Positions 1 through 9,442 of a DNA stretch of 64,000 bases are shown piece after piece. The DNA is from Bacteroidota bacterium. Lineage in GTDB: Bacteria; Bacteroidota; Bacteroidia; NS11-12g; UBA955. The notes under the pieces were generated by a model that worked only from the letters and a program-made list of their open reading frames with translations, searched no databases and was not told where the DNA came from. Every line of letters starts with the position of its first letter. The stretch's first letter is position 1. Both the position numbers and the translations under genes were made by a program. The stretch is from contig JAQCBH010000008.1 in assembly GCA_027621365.1 (NCBI GenBank), positions 30,955 through 94,954 on the forward strand, given 5' to 3'.

Positions 1-135
1 AGCGGTAAAGCGCATTTTCAAACGCCTACTCTCATGCAGGAGCTGTTGGAAAAGGAAGGGATTGTAGTCGTAGATGACCAGATCCAGAACTTCGAATCCC
101 TCTTGTGGGATCCCTTCGTTGAACTGTCGGTTTAG
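1..135 (+). CDS. C-terminal 44 residues of an unidentified protein (partial)
   Basis: An open frame enters at base 1 and ends at TAG 133-135. The visible tail is hydrophilic to amphipathic and ends in FVELSV. I do not recognise the family. It is preferred over the opposite strand because its stop codon interlocks with the stop of the convergent pseudouridine synthase gene (shared TTAG), an arrangement used at other convergent pairs in this window, and because the minus strand offers no plausible start here. The body of the gene lies outside the window. Confidence 0.45.
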   Translation, partial: SGKAHFQTPTLMQELLEKEGIVVVDDQIQNFESLLWDPFVELSV

Positions 136-836
136 CGCTTTTTGTCGGCCGTTTTGTGGTAGGCCGAAAAGAGTTCCCACCACTGGGCGCGGGGCAGGGG
201 TGCTGTCACGTCGATGGGCTCGGCCACTTTCGAGGCATGAGGGCTCATCAATCGGTAAGAATGCAAGGCAATGCTTCGATCGGGCAAGGCTTCTTTGGCT
301 CCGTATTTGAGGTCGCCGACAATGGGACAGCCCGCTTTGCTCAACTGTACCCGTATTTGGTGAAAGCGACCGGTTTCCAATCGAATCTCGTAGTAGAATC
401 GGCCCGCATAGTTGGCCAACAATTTGTAATGCAAGATGGCCGACTTGGCTCCCGGTTTTGGAGACTTGTAAGCGATGGCTTTGTGGGTCAGGCTGTCTTT
501 GCCCACGTAGTGAATCAGGGTGCCTTCCTCTTGGGGTAACTCATAGAGGGTGATGGCGCGGTACACTTTCTGGTTTTGCTTGTTGCGGAAGACCTCATTC
601 ATGCGAGCCAAAGCCTTGCTGGTTTTGGCTAAAACGACGGCTCCGCTAACCGGGCGGTCGAGTCGGTGTACGAGTCCAACAAAGGCGGCACCTGGTTTTC
701 CTGCTTTTTCGGCTATGTAGCGCTCGGCCCATTCCAACAAGTGTGGATCGCCCGTTTGGTCGCCCTGAACAGGCAGTCCAGCAGGTTTGTTTACGATCAA
801 TAAATGGTTGTCTTCAAATAAAACCTGTACCTGCAT
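132..836 (-). CDS. RluA-family RNA pseudouridine synthase
   Basis: This enzyme isomerises uridine to pseudouridine in rRNA or tRNA. The 234-residue protein is a stand-alone catalytic domain without an N-terminal S4 domain. The family signature HRLDRPVSG near residue 57, with its catalytic aspartate, is intact and is followed by SKALARMNEVF. The later GRFHQIRVQLSKAGCPIVGDLKYG block is the usual C-terminal core. The ATG at 836 sits 4 nt after a TACCTTTG promoter box on the minus strand, which fixes the start. It is divergent from the MATE exporter. The exact target base cannot be told from sequence; RluA, RluC and RluD-like paralogues share this core. Confidence 0.9.
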   Translation of the reverse strand: MQVQVLFEDNHLLIVNKPAGLPVQGDQTGDPHLLEWAERYIAEKAGKPGAAFVGLVHRLDRPVSGAVVLAKTSKALARMNEVFRNKQNQKVYRAITLYELPQEEGTLIHYVGKDSLTHKAIAYKSPKPGAKSAILHYKLLANYAGRFYYEIRLETGRFHQIRVQLSKAGCPIVGDLKYGAKEALPDRSIALHSYRLMSPHASKVAEPIDVTAPLPRAQWWELFSAYHKTADKKR

Positions 837-840
837 GGGG

Positions 841-848
841 CAAAGGTA
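841..848 (-). promoter_or_regulatory. -7 box of the pseudouridine synthase gene
   Basis: TACCTTTG on the minus strand, 4 nt (cccc) before the ATG at 836, matching the Bacteroidota consensus TAnnTTTG. The predicted transcript starts at or next to the start codon. Confidence 0.65.
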
Positions 849-868
849 CTACGGGAATGCCAATGCCC

Positions 869-876
869 TATTTTTG
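869..876 (+). promoter_or_regulatory. -7 box of the MATE gene
   Basis: TATTTTTG, 7 nt before the GTG at 884. It faces away from the divergent box at 841-848; only 20 bp separate the two. Confidence 0.6.
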
Positions 877-883
877 CGCCGCT

Positions 884-2242
884 GTGAAATCCAAATTGTC
901 TGCTTTGTACGCCGAGCACATCAAGCCCATGTTGGCTTTGGCATGGCCCATCATTTTGGGACAATTGGGAATGATACTCATGGGTGTGGCCGACACCTTG
1001 ATGGTGGGTCGCCTGGGTTCAGCCGCCTTAGCGAGCGCCAATCAGGCCAACAACCTGTTCTTCATGGTATGCGGTTTGACCTTTGGCGTTTTGTTTTCGG
1101 TCTCGACCTTGGTTAGCATCAAGATTGGCGCCGGCAAGATGAAAGAAGTTTTCATGACTTACCGTGCGGGCCTTTGGGTTTCAGCCATTTTGGCGCTGGT
1201 TCAAACGGTGATTCTTCAGTTGGCCGTGCATCGATTCGACTGGTTCGGTCAGAGTCAGGAAGTCAACGCTCTCACCCCCTCGTACTTGAGCATTCTGACC
1301 TGGAGCATTTACCCCATGTTGCTCTATGTCACTATGAAGCAATTCACCGATGGCTTGGGATTTACTCGGCTGTCGATGTACATCACCTTCGGCGGGTTAG
1401 GGGCCAATGTGCTCCTGAATTACGCTTTCATTTATGGGCACTGGGGAATTCCTGCCATGGGTTTGGATGGCGCCGGATACGCCACTTTCCTGTCGCGTTT
1501 GTTGATGCTCGGAGCCAGTTGGTGGCTCATTCGCAAACACTCGGCCTTGCAGCCTTACCGGCCCGATCAAGCTGCAGCTTGGCGTGATGTTTGGGCGGAA
1601 ACGCGTCAAATTTGGACCATAGGCCTGCCATTGGCCTTGCAAACCTTTGCAGAATGGGCCTGTTTTGGAATCTCCGGCATCATGGTGGGCTGGTTAGGAA
1701 AACACCCACATGCTGCTCATACTGTGGCCCTGAATGTGGCTTCCTTTACCTTCATGGTGGCCTCGGGTTTTGCCATCGCCGGTTCCATTGTCGCGGGCAA
1801 TGCCTACGGCGAACAGAACCGGGAAAAACTGCGCAAAACCGGCCATGCTGTACTTCTGGTTTTGGCCCTTTTTGAAGTGGTGAATGCGCTGGCGTTCGTG
1901 GTCTTTGCTCGACCCCTGGCACGCCTGTATTCGGTCGAAGAACCCGTGATGCCCTATATCTTGCCCTTATTGATGTTGGCGGCCATTTTTCAATTGGCCG
2001 ATGGCATCCAAGCCGGCGGCATGAATTTGCTTCGCGGCATCAAAGATGTGCGCTGGTCGGGCGCTATTTCTGTGCTGAGTTACTGGGTGGTAAGCCTGCC
2101 TTTGTCTTACGGTTTGGGCATTTATTTGGACTGGGGAGTCAGCGGGATTTGGCTCGGATTCACCGTCGGATTGTTCGTGGCTGCCCTGCTTTCTGTACGC
2201 CGTTTTTATTTGCAATTGAATCGTCTGACCTTTGAGGTTTAA
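884..2242 (+). CDS. MATE family multidrug/toxin efflux transporter
   Basis: An inner-membrane exporter of the NorM/DinF superfamily, probably a cation antiporter. The protein (about 452 residues) is hydrophobic throughout with about 12 predicted membrane segments. The N-terminal MATE signature (WPIILGQLGMILMGVADTLMVGRLG) and the equivalent in the second half (GLPLALQTFAEWACFGISGIMVGWLG) show the two-fold repeat. A longer frame runs upstream to 743, but it would contain both divergent promoters. The GTG at 884, 7 nt after TATTTTTG, is the best start. The downstream secreted-protein gene begins 1 nt after the stop, so the two are probably cotranscribed. Substrate unknown. Confidence 0.88.
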   Translation: MKSKLSALYAEHIKPMLALAWPIILGQLGMILMGVADTLMVGRLGSAALASANQANNLFFMVCGLTFGVLFSVSTLVSIKIGAGKMKEVFMTYRAGLWVSAILALVQTVILQLAVHRFDWFGQSQEVNALTPSYLSILTWSIYPMLLYVTMKQFTDGLGFTRLSMYITFGGLGANVLLNYAFIYGHWGIPAMGLDGAGYATFLSRLLMLGASWWLIRKHSALQPYRPDQAAAWRDVWAETRQIWTIGLPLALQTFAEWACFGISGIMVGWLGKHPHAAHTVALNVASFTFMVASGFAIAGSIVAGNAYGEQNREKLRKTGHAVLLVLALFEVVNALAFVVFARPLARLYSVEEPVMPYILPLLMLAAIFQLADGIQAGGMNLLRGIKDVRWSGAISVLSYWVVSLPLSYGLGIYLDWGVSGIWLGFTVGLFVAALLSVRRFYLQLNRLTFEV

Positions 2243-2243
2243 G

Positions 2244-3080
2244 ATGAAACGAATCTTCATAGCTGCGGTCATGCTTGTTAGCGGGTCCGCTGTTGTTGCC
2301 CAATCCAATTCCAAGGCCCAATACAAGTGGGACAATCAACTAACGGCTTTCGCTGCTCCCACACGGAACCACCGATTGTTGACGGGTGTCACTCCGGCTC
2401 CTCGACAATCCTTGTATACCGAGGCTAGCCTTCGTGATTCTTTCGCTCAATGCGACCAAACCATGCGTAGCAGCAACTTGGGATTGCGAATCACCAAGAA
2501 GAAAAGCAGTTACCAGTCCTTCAGTTTGGGATTGTCCTTTTCTAGATTTGGTTTTGAACGCCTGTATGAGGGGGAGATTTTTGGCTATGAAGTACACCCC
2601 GATGTGGGCATTTACGAAAGCTTGGTTCAAGGGCCGCAAACTTCTGTGATCTACCAGCATCGAAGCACTTATTTGGAGATTCAGGCTGATTGGCACCGTC
2701 GCATTGATGGGCCGTCCTTTCATTTGGATAAGGCCAGTTTGTGGGCATTTGGCGGTGTAGCGCCCATGGTGCTTTTGCAGCATGCCCAGCACATTGAAAC
2801 GGTGGGCTTTGCCATGATAACGGGATCTGAATTTGTGGTCGATGAACTGCAAATGCAATTGGGTGCCGATGATACGCCCTACTACATTCGTGCGAAGACA
2901 TCTGAAATCAACTTGGCCCTTCGCGGCGGATTGCGCTGGGAATACGAACTCGATCCCGCTGTTCGATTGCATTTTCAGCCCAGCTTTTCGGCCTTGTGTT
3001 GGTCACCTGCTTATGGAACCCAAACCTACTTGCCGGTTCAATTGGCTATGGAGTTCGGGGTGATTTTGCCTTTGAACTAA
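2244..3080 (+). CDS. Secreted hypothetical protein, probable outer-membrane or periplasmic
   Basis: I do not recognise this 278-residue protein. It begins with a clear Sec signal peptide (MKRIFIAAVMLVSGSAVVAQ, cut after AQ). The mature part alternates polar and hydrophobic residues in strands (for example SYQSFSLGLSFSRFGFERLY) and ends in a hydrophobic strand, MEFGVILPLN, suggesting a small beta-barrel or a Bacteroidota outer-membrane-associated protein. The ATG at 2244 is 1 nt after the MATE stop and is preferred to an in-frame ATG at 2232 inside the MATE gene. A bidirectional terminator follows. Confidence 0.7.
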   Translation: MKRIFIAAVMLVSGSAVVAQSNSKAQYKWDNQLTAFAAPTRNHRLLTGVTPAPRQSLYTEASLRDSFAQCDQTMRSSNLGLRITKKKSSYQSFSLGLSFSRFGFERLYEGEIFGYEVHPDVGIYESLVQGPQTSVIYQHRSTYLEIQADWHRRIDGPSFHLDKASLWAFGGVAPMVLLQHAQHIETVGFAMITGSEFVVDELQMQLGADDTPYYIRAKTSEINLALRGGLRWEYELDPAVRLHFQPSFSALCWSPAYGTQTYLPVQLAMEFGVILPLN

Positions 3081-3083
3081 TAA

Positions 3084-3109
3084 AAAAAGCCACCTTCGGG
3101 TGGCTTTTT
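3084..3109. terminator. Bidirectional rho-independent terminator
   Basis: Stem GCCACC/GGTGGC with a TTCG loop, flanked by A-run and T-run, between the convergent secreted-protein gene and sdhB. It can serve both strands. Confidence 0.85.
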
Positions 3110-3131
3110 GAATACTTAAAAGTAGGAAGGT

Positions 3132-3887
3132 TTAGCGCCCTTTCAATTTGGCGCTGGTGTATTCGCGGTTGAGGGTCGCAATGACGCTCAATGGAATTTC
3201 TTTGGGGCATTCTGCGGCACAAGCGCCGGTGTTGGTGCAAGCACCAAACCCTTCCGCATCCATTTGGTTGACCATGGCTACCACGCGGCTTTCGCGCTCC
3301 GCTTGGCCCTGGGGCAACAAGGACAACTGGGTGACCTTGGCTCCGACAAACAACATGGCAGAAGCGTTTTTGCAAGCGCTTACGCAAGCTCCGCATCCGA
3401 TGCAAGTGGCGGCCTCGAAGGCTTTGTCAGCCGTGTCTTTGGGGATCAATACGCTGTTGGCGTCAACGGCATTACCGGTGTTCACCGATACATAGCCACC
3501 GGCGGCAATGATGCGGTCAAACGCACCGCGATCGACGCTCAAATCCTTGATGACAGGGAAAGCGCTGGCTCTCCAGGGTTCGACCACGACGGTATCGCCA
3601 TCGCTGAAGCTGCGCATGTGCAATTGGCAAGTGGTGACACCCTGCTTGGGCCCGTGAGGACGGCCATTGATGACCATGCTGCACATGCCACAGATGCCCT
3701 CGCGGCAGTCGTGATCAAAGGCAACGGGTTCGCCACCTTCTTCGATGATCTGTTCGTTGAGTACGTCCATCATCTCCAGGAAGCTCATGTCAGGGCTGGC
3801 CTGAACCTTATAGGTTTCAAAAGAACCTGTGTTTTGGTCGCTGGGTTGGCGCCAAACTTTGAGGTTGATATTCATGTTTTCGCTCAT
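3132..3887 (-). CDS. sdhB: Succinate dehydrogenase/fumarate reductase iron-sulfur subunit
   Basis: The electron-transfer subunit of complex II, carrying electrons between the flavoprotein and the membrane quinone. All three cluster motifs are visible in about 251 residues: the N-terminal [2Fe-2S] ferredoxin site (CREGICGMC with a distal CQLH cysteine), the [4Fe-4S] site [11 protein letters not shown], and the third cluster [12 protein letters not shown]. The start is the ATG at 3887, preceded by a rare Shine-Dalgarno-like AAAGGA 5 nt upstream; an in-frame TTG at 3902 abuts the sdhA stop but is less likely. It is last in the sdhCAB operon. Confidence 0.95.
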   Translation of the reverse strand: MSENMNINLKVWRQPSDQNTGSFETYKVQASPDMSFLEMMDVLNEQIIEEGGEPVAFDHDCREGICGMCSMVINGRPHGPKQGVTTCQLHMRSFSDGDTVVVEPWRASAFPVIKDLSVDRGAFDRIIAAGGYVSVNTGNAVDANSVLIPKDTADKAFEAATCIGCGACVSACKNASAMLFVGAKVTQLSLLPQGQAERESRVVAMVNQMDAEGFGACTNTGACAAECPKEIPLSVIATLNREYTSAKLKGR

Positions 3888-3902
3888 AACGATTCCTTTC
3901 AA

Positions 3903-5885
3903 TTACTTGTAACTGCGTTGTTGGATTTTGATGTTTTCATAATTCAGCTCTTCCTTGTGCAAGGTCCAGCTGTCTCCGTTGTTTTCCCATGCGGCCACAT
4001 AGGCGAATTTGTCGTCGTCGCGCAGGGCTTCACCCTCTTCGGTTTGGAACTCTTCGCGGAAGTGGCCTCCACAACTTTCGTTGCGGTTCAAGGCATCGAC
4101 GCACATGAGTTCGCCTAACTCCAAGAAGTCAGCCACACGACCGGCCTTGTCCAATTCGGGGTTGAATTCGTTCACTTTGCCTGGAATGCGCACGTTCTTG
4201 TAGAAATCTTCACGCAGGGCACGAATTTGCTCAATGGCTTCTTTCAAGCCAGCCTCGCTGCGGGCCATGCCGCACTTGTCCCACATGATCAGACCCAATT
4301 CGCGGTGGTAGCTTTCTACGCTGCGCTTGCCTTGAATGCCCATCAGCTTTTCGATGCGTTCGCTGGCGCGCTTTTCGGCGGCTTCGAAGGCTTCGTGTTG
4401 GGTATCTATGGCTTTGGTGTGAATCTCTTTGCTCAAATAAGAACCTACGGTGTAGGGAATGACGAAGTATCCGTCGGCCAACCCTTGCATCAAAGCAGAA
4501 GCTCCCAAGCGGTTGGCTCCGTGATCAGAGAAGTTGGCTTCACCCAAGGCGTACAAGCCGGGAACCGTAGTTTGCAATTCGTAATCGACCCACAATCCAC
4601 CCATGGTGTAGTGAACCGCAGGGTAAATGCGCATGGGAACTTCGTAAGGATCTTCATCGGTGATCTGCTTGTACATGTCAAACAGGTTTCCGTATTTCTC
4701 TTTGACGACCTCTTTGCCTAAGCGCACCAAAGTGGCCTCGTCGGGGTTTTCTATGCCTGCCTTTGTGGCTTCAGCACGGCCGTATTTGTTCATCATGTTG
4801 GAACGGAAGTCTAGGTAAACAGCCATTCCGCTGCTGCCCACACCGTAACCTGCATCGCAGCGCTCTTTGGCGGCGCGTGAGGCCACGTCACGAGGCACCA
4901 GGTTTCCGAACGCAGGGTAGCGACGCTCCAAATAGTAATCGCGTTCCTCTTCGGGGATATCGTTGGGGTGGCGTTTATCTCCTTGGGCTTTGGGTACCCA
5001 GATGCGACCGTCGTTTCGCAGCGATTCACTCATCAAAGTCAGCTTGGACTGATAATGGCCTGAGACGGGAATGCAAGTGGGGTGAATTTGGGTAAAGCAA
5101 GGGTTGGCGAAATAGGCGCCCGCTTTGTGTGCCTTCCAAGCGGCAGTTACGTTGCTTCCCATGGCATTGGTGCTCAAGTAGAATACGTTTCCGTATCCGC
5201 CGGTGCACAACAATACGGCATGGCCGAAGTGGCGTTCCAGCTTGCCGCTAACCAAATCGCGGGCAATGATGCCTCGAGCTTTGCCATCGATGGTCACCAC
5301 CTCGATCATCTCGTGGCGGGTGTACATCTTGACGTTGCCGACACCTACCTGGCGCTCCAAAGCACTGTAGGCTCCGAGCAACAACTGCTGACCGGTTTGG
5401 CCGGCTGCATAGAAGGTGCGCTGAACCTGGGTTCCACCGAAAGAACGGTTGGACAGTGTTCCGCCATATTCACGGGCAAAGGGAACCCCTTGTGCGACGC
5501 ACTGGTCAATGATATTGGTCGATACTTCAGCCAGGCGGTGTACGTTTGCTTCGCGAGCGCGGTAGTCACCACCTTTGATGGTATCGTAAAACAAACGGTA
5601 AACGCTGTCACCGTCGTTTTGGTAGTTTTTAGCGGCATTGATACCCCCTTGAGCCGCAATGGAGTGCGCACGGCGGGGAGAATCTTGGAAACAAAAAGCT
5701 TTGACTTTGTATCCCATTTCAGCCAGAGTAGCGGCGGCTGAGGCTCCAGCCAAGCCAGTTCCTACCACAATGACTTCCAAATTGCGTTTGTTGGCAGGGT
5801 TGACCAATGAAACCGATGAGCGGTACTGGGTCCACTTATCAGAAAGGTTGCCTGCGGGTATCTTTGAATCGAGTTTTTGGCTCAT
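3903..5885 (-). CDS. sdhA: Succinate dehydrogenase/fumarate reductase flavoprotein subunit
   Basis: The catalytic subunit interconverting succinate and fumarate with covalently bound FAD. The dinucleotide-binding motif [12 protein letters not shown] lies near residue 41, and [11 protein letters not shown] follows with the histidine expected to carry the FAD. QIHPT, the [10 protein letters not shown] block and the [15 protein letters not shown]-terminal FAD loop are all intact. At 660 residues it has the length of the Bacteroidota/Wolinella-type enzyme used with menaquinone. It lies between sdhC (9 nt upstream) and sdhB (15 nt downstream). Confidence 0.95.
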   Translation of the reverse strand: MSQKLDSKIPAGNLSDKWTQYRSSVSLVNPANKRNLEVIVVGTGLAGASAAATLAEMGYKVKAFCFQDSPRRAHSIAAQGGINAAKNYQNDGDSVYRLFYDTIKGGDYRAREANVHRLAEVSTNIIDQCVAQGVPFAREYGGTLSNRSFGGTQVQRTFYAAGQTGQQLLLGAYSALERQVGVGNVKMYTRHEMIEVVTIDGKARGIIARDLVSGKLERHFGHAVLLCTGGYGNVFYLSTNAMGSNVTAAWKAHKAGAYFANPCFTQIHPTCIPVSGHYQSKLTLMSESLRNDGRIWVPKAQGDKRHPNDIPEEERDYYLERRYPAFGNLVPRDVASRAAKERCDAGYGVGSSGMAVYLDFRSNMMNKYGRAEATKAGIENPDEATLVRLGKEVVKEKYGNLFDMYKQITDEDPYEVPMRIYPAVHYTMGGLWVDYELQTTVPGLYALGEANFSDHGANRLGASALMQGLADGYFVIPYTVGSYLSKEIHTKAIDTQHEAFEAAEKRASERIEKLMGIQGKRSVESYHRELGLIMWDKCGMARSEAGLKEAIEQIRALREDFYKNVRIPGKVNEFNPELDKAGRVADFLELGELMCVDALNRNESCGGHFREEFQTEEGEALRDDDKFAYVAAWENNGDSWTLHKEELNYENIKIQQRSYK

Positions 5886-5894
5886 GGTATTGAA

Positions 5895-6665
5895 TTATTG
5901 AAACAAGACGTACAAGGGAATAGCCGCAAATCCTAAAGGAACCAAGATGGCGAAGGCACGGCCAATGAACTGAATGATGGGGCTGTACGAAGGGTGGTTG
6001 ATGCCCAGGGTTTGGAAAGCGCTTTGGAATCCGTGCAAGAGGTGGAAGGCCAAGGCCAACATGCTCAAGACATAGATCCAAACAATCCAGGGTTGGCGAA
6101 AGGCGTCGTACACTTCCGAATACAAATCTTTGGCGACCAACATGTGGCCTCCTTCGATGTCTTTGGCATAAATCTTTTGTCCCTCAACAGGAGTGTATTC
6201 GGTCCATGTGACTGCTTGAGTGTTGTAGTCTTGGGTATAGCTTCTCCAGGTGATTTCGTCGCCGAATTTGTATTCGCGCCAGAAGTCGCCCATGTGAATG
6301 CCGATAAAAATGAAAATGATGCTACCCAAGATGGCCATGTTGCGGCTTGACCAACTGCTATTGGCGCTGCCCGCGCTCACCTCGTAGCGAGCTTGGCGGG
6401 CTTTGCGGTTGTTCATGGCCAAATAAATGCCCTTGACCGCGTGTAAGATGATCATGGCATACAAGCCCCAGCTCACGGTTTTGATCAGCGGATTGCTGGT
6501 CATGAACCAAGCGTAATGGTTGAAGGCGTAGCCTCCGTCAGCCTTGAAAAGCTGAAGATTTCCGATCAGATGCACCACGAGGAACAGGCAAAGAAAAAGC
6601 CCTGTCAGGGCCATAATGAGTTTGCGTCCGATGCTTGAAGTGAAGAGGAATGAAAGGAGTTTCAT
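5895..6665 (-). CDS. sdhC: Succinate dehydrogenase cytochrome b subunit (single-subunit, di-heme type)
   Basis: The membrane anchor of complex II, exchanging electrons with menaquinone. The 256-residue protein has five predicted membrane helices. Candidate heme-ligand histidines occur in VVHLIGN, FNHYAW, IILHAVKG, IGIHMGDFW and AFHLLHGFQS, the pattern of type B one-subunit anchors such as Wolinella FrdC. There is no separate sdhD. It is first in sdhCAB, with a TAAATTCG promoter-like box 31 nt upstream (6697-6704), so unlike many genes here it has an ordinary short leader. Confidence 0.93.
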   Translation of the reverse strand: MKLLSFLFTSSIGRKLIMALTGLFLCLFLVVHLIGNLQLFKADGGYAFNHYAWFMTSNPLIKTVSWGLYAMIILHAVKGIYLAMNNRKARQARYEVSAGSANSSWSSRNMAILGSIIFIFIGIHMGDFWREYKFGDEITWRSYTQDYNTQAVTWTEYTPVEGQKIYAKDIEGGHMLVAKDLYSEVYDAFRQPWIVWIYVLSMLALAFHLLHGFQSAFQTLGINHPSYSPIIQFIGRAFAILVPLGFAAIPLYVLFQ

Positions 6666-6696
6666 TGGGATTGACGAATCAATAATTTTGGTTCAC

Positions 6697-6704
6697 GAAT
6701 TTAC
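6697..6704 (-). promoter_or_regulatory. Probable -7 box of sdhCAB (TTCG variant)
   Basis: TAAATTCG on the minus strand, 31 nt before the sdhC ATG, one base from TAnnTTTG. The same TTCG variant recurs before three other genes. I see nothing else definite in the 187-bp sdhC-grpE intergenic space. Confidence 0.4.
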
Positions 6705-6852
6705 GCAATCAGACGGCAATCGCCAATCTCAGGCGGTGATTCTGTTGAACTTATAACGACTATAAATAAATACAGAGCGACAAAGTGGAGCCCCTCTGCC
6801 ACAATGGCATACAGTAAGGTTTGGCAAGTGGTTTGCATTTGATGGGGCAACT

Positions 6853-7407
6853 ATGAGCAAGAAGACCGAGAATCCTGAATTGCACGACGATCCAGAAATG
6901 AATGTTGACGAAGTAGCCCCTGAAGTCGAAGCAGCGTCTGCTGATGCTGAACCTGCGGCAGAATTGACATTGGAAGAGCAAGTTCAAGTGGAGCGCGACA
7001 AGTATTTGCGCCTGTATTCAGAGTTTGAGAATTTTCGCCGCCGAACCACCAAAGACCGTTTGGAATGGATGCAAAATGCCAGCCGCGATGTCATTCTGGC
7101 ATTGTTGCCCGTAGTGGATGACATGGAGCGCGCTTTGAAGGCTCTAGAAAATTCAAGCAAAGAAGAACAGAAGGCTTTGGAAGGGTTCAACCTCATTTAC
7201 CAAAAGCTGTACAAAACCTTGGAAAAGAATGGTTTGAAGCCCATCGATAGCAAAGGCGAGGCCTTTGATACCGATTTGCACGAAGCCGTCACCCAGTTCC
7301 CAGCCCCCAGTGAAGACTTGAAAGGAAAAGTCATCGACGAGGTGGAAAAGGGATATACGTTGAACGACAAAGTGATTCGCTTTGCTAAAGTAGTGGTGGG
7401 CCAATAA
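6853..7407 (+). CDS. grpE: Nucleotide exchange factor GrpE
   Basis: Cochaperone that releases ADP from DnaK. The 184-residue protein has an acidic, disordered N-terminus (about residues 1-45), a long coiled-coil helix ([29 protein letters not shown]) and the C-terminal beta-wing ending in [14 protein letters not shown]. The motif FENFRRR and the HEAVTQFPA block are typical. dnaJ follows after 1 nt, a grpE-dnaJ pair without dnaK. No convincing CIRCE element or TAnnTTTG box was found directly upstream; the nearest is an imperfect TGCATTTG. Confidence 0.95.
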   Translation: MSKKTENPELHDDPEMNVDEVAPEVEAASADAEPAAELTLEEQVQVERDKYLRLYSEFENFRRRTTKDRLEWMQNASRDVILALLPVVDDMERALKALENSSKEEQKALEGFNLIYQKLYKTLEKNGLKPIDSKGEAFDTDLHEAVTQFPAPSEDLKGKVIDEVEKGYTLNDKVIRFAKVVVGQ

Positions 7408-7408
7408 G

Positions 7409-8515
7409 ATGAGCAAGCGCGACTACTATGACATATTGGGCGTAAGCCGAGGGGCTAGTGCTGAAGAAATCAAGAAGGCCTACCGCAAGTTGGCCATTAA
7501 ATTCCACCCGGATAAAAACCCTGACAACAAAGAAGCCGAGGAGAAATTCAAAGAGGCTGCTGAGGCCTATGACGTTCTCTCGAATGCAGAGAAAAAACAG
7601 CGCTACGACCAATTCGGCCATGCTGGAATGGGTGGTGCCGGTGGCGGTGCTGGATTCAGCATGGATGACATCTTCTCACAGTTCGGAGACATTTTCGGAG
7701 ATGGAGACATCTTTGGCTCCTTCTTCGGTGGTGGTGGAGGGCGCGGTGGCACTCGTCGCAGCATGGGCTCCAACATTCGCATTCGCATCAAACTCAGTTT
7801 GGAGGATATGCGCAATGGAGTGGAGAAGAAAGTCAAATACCGCCGCATGGTGGTGGCCGAAGGTGTCAAGTACAGCGATTGTCGTCAGTGCAACGGAACG
7901 GGTTCTGTTCGCCGAGTAACCAATACCTTCTTGGGTCAAATGGCGACCCAAGCCGCCTGCCCCGTTTGTCAAGGCATGGGTAAAGTGGTGGAGAGCAAAC
8001 CACGCGAAGCCAATGAGCAAGGCCTGGTCGCTCAAGATTTTGAAACCAGCATCAAGATCCCAGCGGGGGTAGATGAAGGCATGCAACTCAGCGTTCAGGG
8101 CAAAGGCAACATGGGCCCCGGCGGCGGAGCCGCCGGCGACTTGATTGTCTTGATCGAAGCCGTTGCCCACGATGATTTGACCCGCGACGGAAACAACGTG
8201 ATTTACCATTTGTGGTTGAGTTTCCCAGAGGCAGCCTTAGGGGCCCAAATTGAGGTGCCCACCTTGGATGGCAAAGCCAAAATCAAAATCGATCCAGGAA
8301 CTCAGCCCGGTAAGGTGCTGCGCTTGAAAGGGAAAGGCTTCCCCGATTTGAACGGCTATGGAACGGGTGATCAACTCATTCAGGTGAAGTTATATGTGCC
8401 CACCAAGCTATCTTCAGAAGAGAAAGAAACACTGTTGAAATTGCAGGACAGCGTCCATTTCAAGCCCGACCAAGGAAACAAGAGTTTCTTTGACAAAATG
8501 AAAGACTTATTCTAA
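7409..8515 (+). CDS. dnaJ: Chaperone DnaJ (Hsp40) with a reduced zinc finger
   Basis: J-protein that delivers unfolded substrates to DnaK and stimulates its ATPase. The J-domain carries HPD at residues 33-35, followed by a Gly/Phe-rich linker (about 72-115) and two C-terminal substrate-binding domains. The zinc-finger region holds only two CxxCxGxG-type repeats, CRQCNGTG and CPVCQGMG, where Escherichia coli DnaJ has four. By spacing they match repeats 2 and 3, which form zinc centre II; repeats 1 and 4 (centre I) are absent. Flavobacterial DnaJ proteins share this reduction as far as I recall. Length is 368 residues. A strong terminator follows. Confidence 0.95.
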   Translation: MSKRDYYDILGVSRGASAEEIKKAYRKLAIKFHPDKNPDNKEAEEKFKEAAEAYDVLSNAEKKQRYDQFGHAGMGGAGGGAGFSMDDIFSQFGDIFGDGDIFGSFFGGGGGRGGTRRSMGSNIRIRIKLSLEDMRNGVEKKVKYRRMVVAEGVKYSDCRQCNGTGSVRRVTNTFLGQMATQAACPVCQGMGKVVESKPREANEQGLVAQDFETSIKIPAGVDEGMQLSVQGKGNMGPGGGAAGDLIVLIEAVAHDDLTRDGNNVIYHLWLSFPEAALGAQIEVPTLDGKAKIKIDPGTQPGKVLRLKGKGFPDLNGYGTGDQLIQVKLYVPTKLSSEEKETLLKLQDSVHFKPDQGNKSFFDKMKDLF

Positions 8516-8516
8516 C

Positions 8517-8545
8517 AAAAAGCCCCGCTCGAAGCGGGGCTTTTT
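8517..8545. terminator. Bidirectional terminator between dnaJ and menB
   Basis: Stem AGCCCCGCT/AGCGGGGCT with a 3-nt loop, flanked by A4 and T5, overlapping the region of both convergent gene ends. Confidence 0.85.
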
Positions 8546-8546
8546 G

Positions 8547-9389
8547 TTAGGGAAATTTGGGAAACTTGGAAAAATCGCGCGGGCGTTTTTCCAAGAAGGC
8601 ATTGCGTCCTTCAATGGCTTCGTCTGTGCCATAGGCCAAGCGTGTGGCTTCACCGGCATAGACCTGTTGGCCCACCAAACCGTCATCGATGAGGTTGAAT
8701 CCAAACTTCAGCATCTTGATGGCCGTGGGGCTCTTGGTCATGATTTCTTGGGCCCAGTTGAAGGCTTCTTGTTCCAAGTTGGCATGAGGAACCACTTTGT
8801 TGACCATGCCCATTTCAAAGGCTTCTTGGGCCGAATATTCGGCTCCTAGGAAAAAGATTTCTCGGGCTCGTTTTTGTCCCACTTGTCGGGCCAGATAGGC
8901 TGATCCGAATCCGCCGTCAAAGCTCGCTACATCGGCATCGGTTTGCTTGAATTTGGCGTGCTCCTCGCTAGCCAGGGTCAAATCGCAGACCACGTGCAAG
9001 CTGTGTCCACCGCCCACGGCCCAGCCGTTGACAGCAGCGATGACTACCTTGTTCATGAAACGAATTTGTCGCTGCACGTCCAAGATGTTGAATCGATTGA
9101 CTCCGTTTTCGCCTTTGTAGCCGGTATTGGAGCGAACGCGCTGATCGCCGCCTGAACAGAAGGCCCAGCCTCCGTCTTTGGTCGAGGGTCCTTCACCGGT
9201 GATGATGACCACGCCAATGTCTTGGCTTTCGTGGCACAAAATCAGGGCTTCCCACAACTCATCGACCGTTTTTGGGGTGAACGCATTGCGTACCTCAGGT
9301 CGGTTGAAGGCAATTCGGGCCACACCTTGACAGGTTTGGAAGGTGATCTCCGAATACTCTTTGGCGGTTTTCCAATCAATGGCGCTCAT
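8547..9389 (-). CDS. menB: 1,4-dihydroxy-2-naphthoyl-CoA synthase
   Basis: Crotonase-fold enzyme closing the second ring in menaquinone synthesis, converting o-succinylbenzoyl-CoA to dihydroxynaphthoyl-CoA. Diagnostic motifs are FCSGGDQRVR, NGWAVGGGHSLH and FDGGFGSAYLARQVGQKRAREIF. The sequence QTDADV places an aspartate where bicarbonate-dependent MenB enzymes have glycine, so this is the type II form with its own carboxylate, like the Mycobacterium enzyme. Length 280 residues. It is monocistronic with a TACCTTTG box 4 nt before the ATG. Other men genes are not in the window, but menaquinone fits the Wolinella-type complex II upstream. Confidence 0.94.
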   Translation of the reverse strand: MSAIDWKTAKEYSEITFQTCQGVARIAFNRPEVRNAFTPKTVDELWEALILCHESQDIGVVIITGEGPSTKDGGWAFCSGGDQRVRSNTGYKGENGVNRFNILDVQRQIRFMNKVVIAAVNGWAVGGGHSLHVVCDLTLASEEHAKFKQTDADVASFDGGFGSAYLARQVGQKRAREIFFLGAEYSAQEAFEMGMVNKVVPHANLEQEAFNWAQEIMTKSPTAIKMLKFGFNLIDDGLVGQQVYAGEATRLAYGTDEAIEGRNAFLEKRPRDFSKFPKFP

Positions 9390-9393
9390 GGAG

Positions 9394-9401
9394 CAAAGGT
9401 A
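9394..9401 (-). promoter_or_regulatory. -7 box of menB
   Basis: TACCTTTG on the minus strand, 4 nt before the menB ATG; predicts a leaderless transcript. Confidence 0.65.
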
Positions 9402-9442
9402 AGGAAGAGGGCAGGCACTCTCTGTAGGAGCTCTTTGTAGGT

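Noticed and set aside
3264..4118. Long antisense open frame (284 codons) opposite sdhB and sdhA
   Set aside because: A shadow of codon use in strongly conserved genes; it has no promoter box, signal or family motif and spans two real genes.
5082..5741. 219-codon antisense frame opposite sdhA
   Set aside because: Lies wholly inside a conserved gene and has no independent support.
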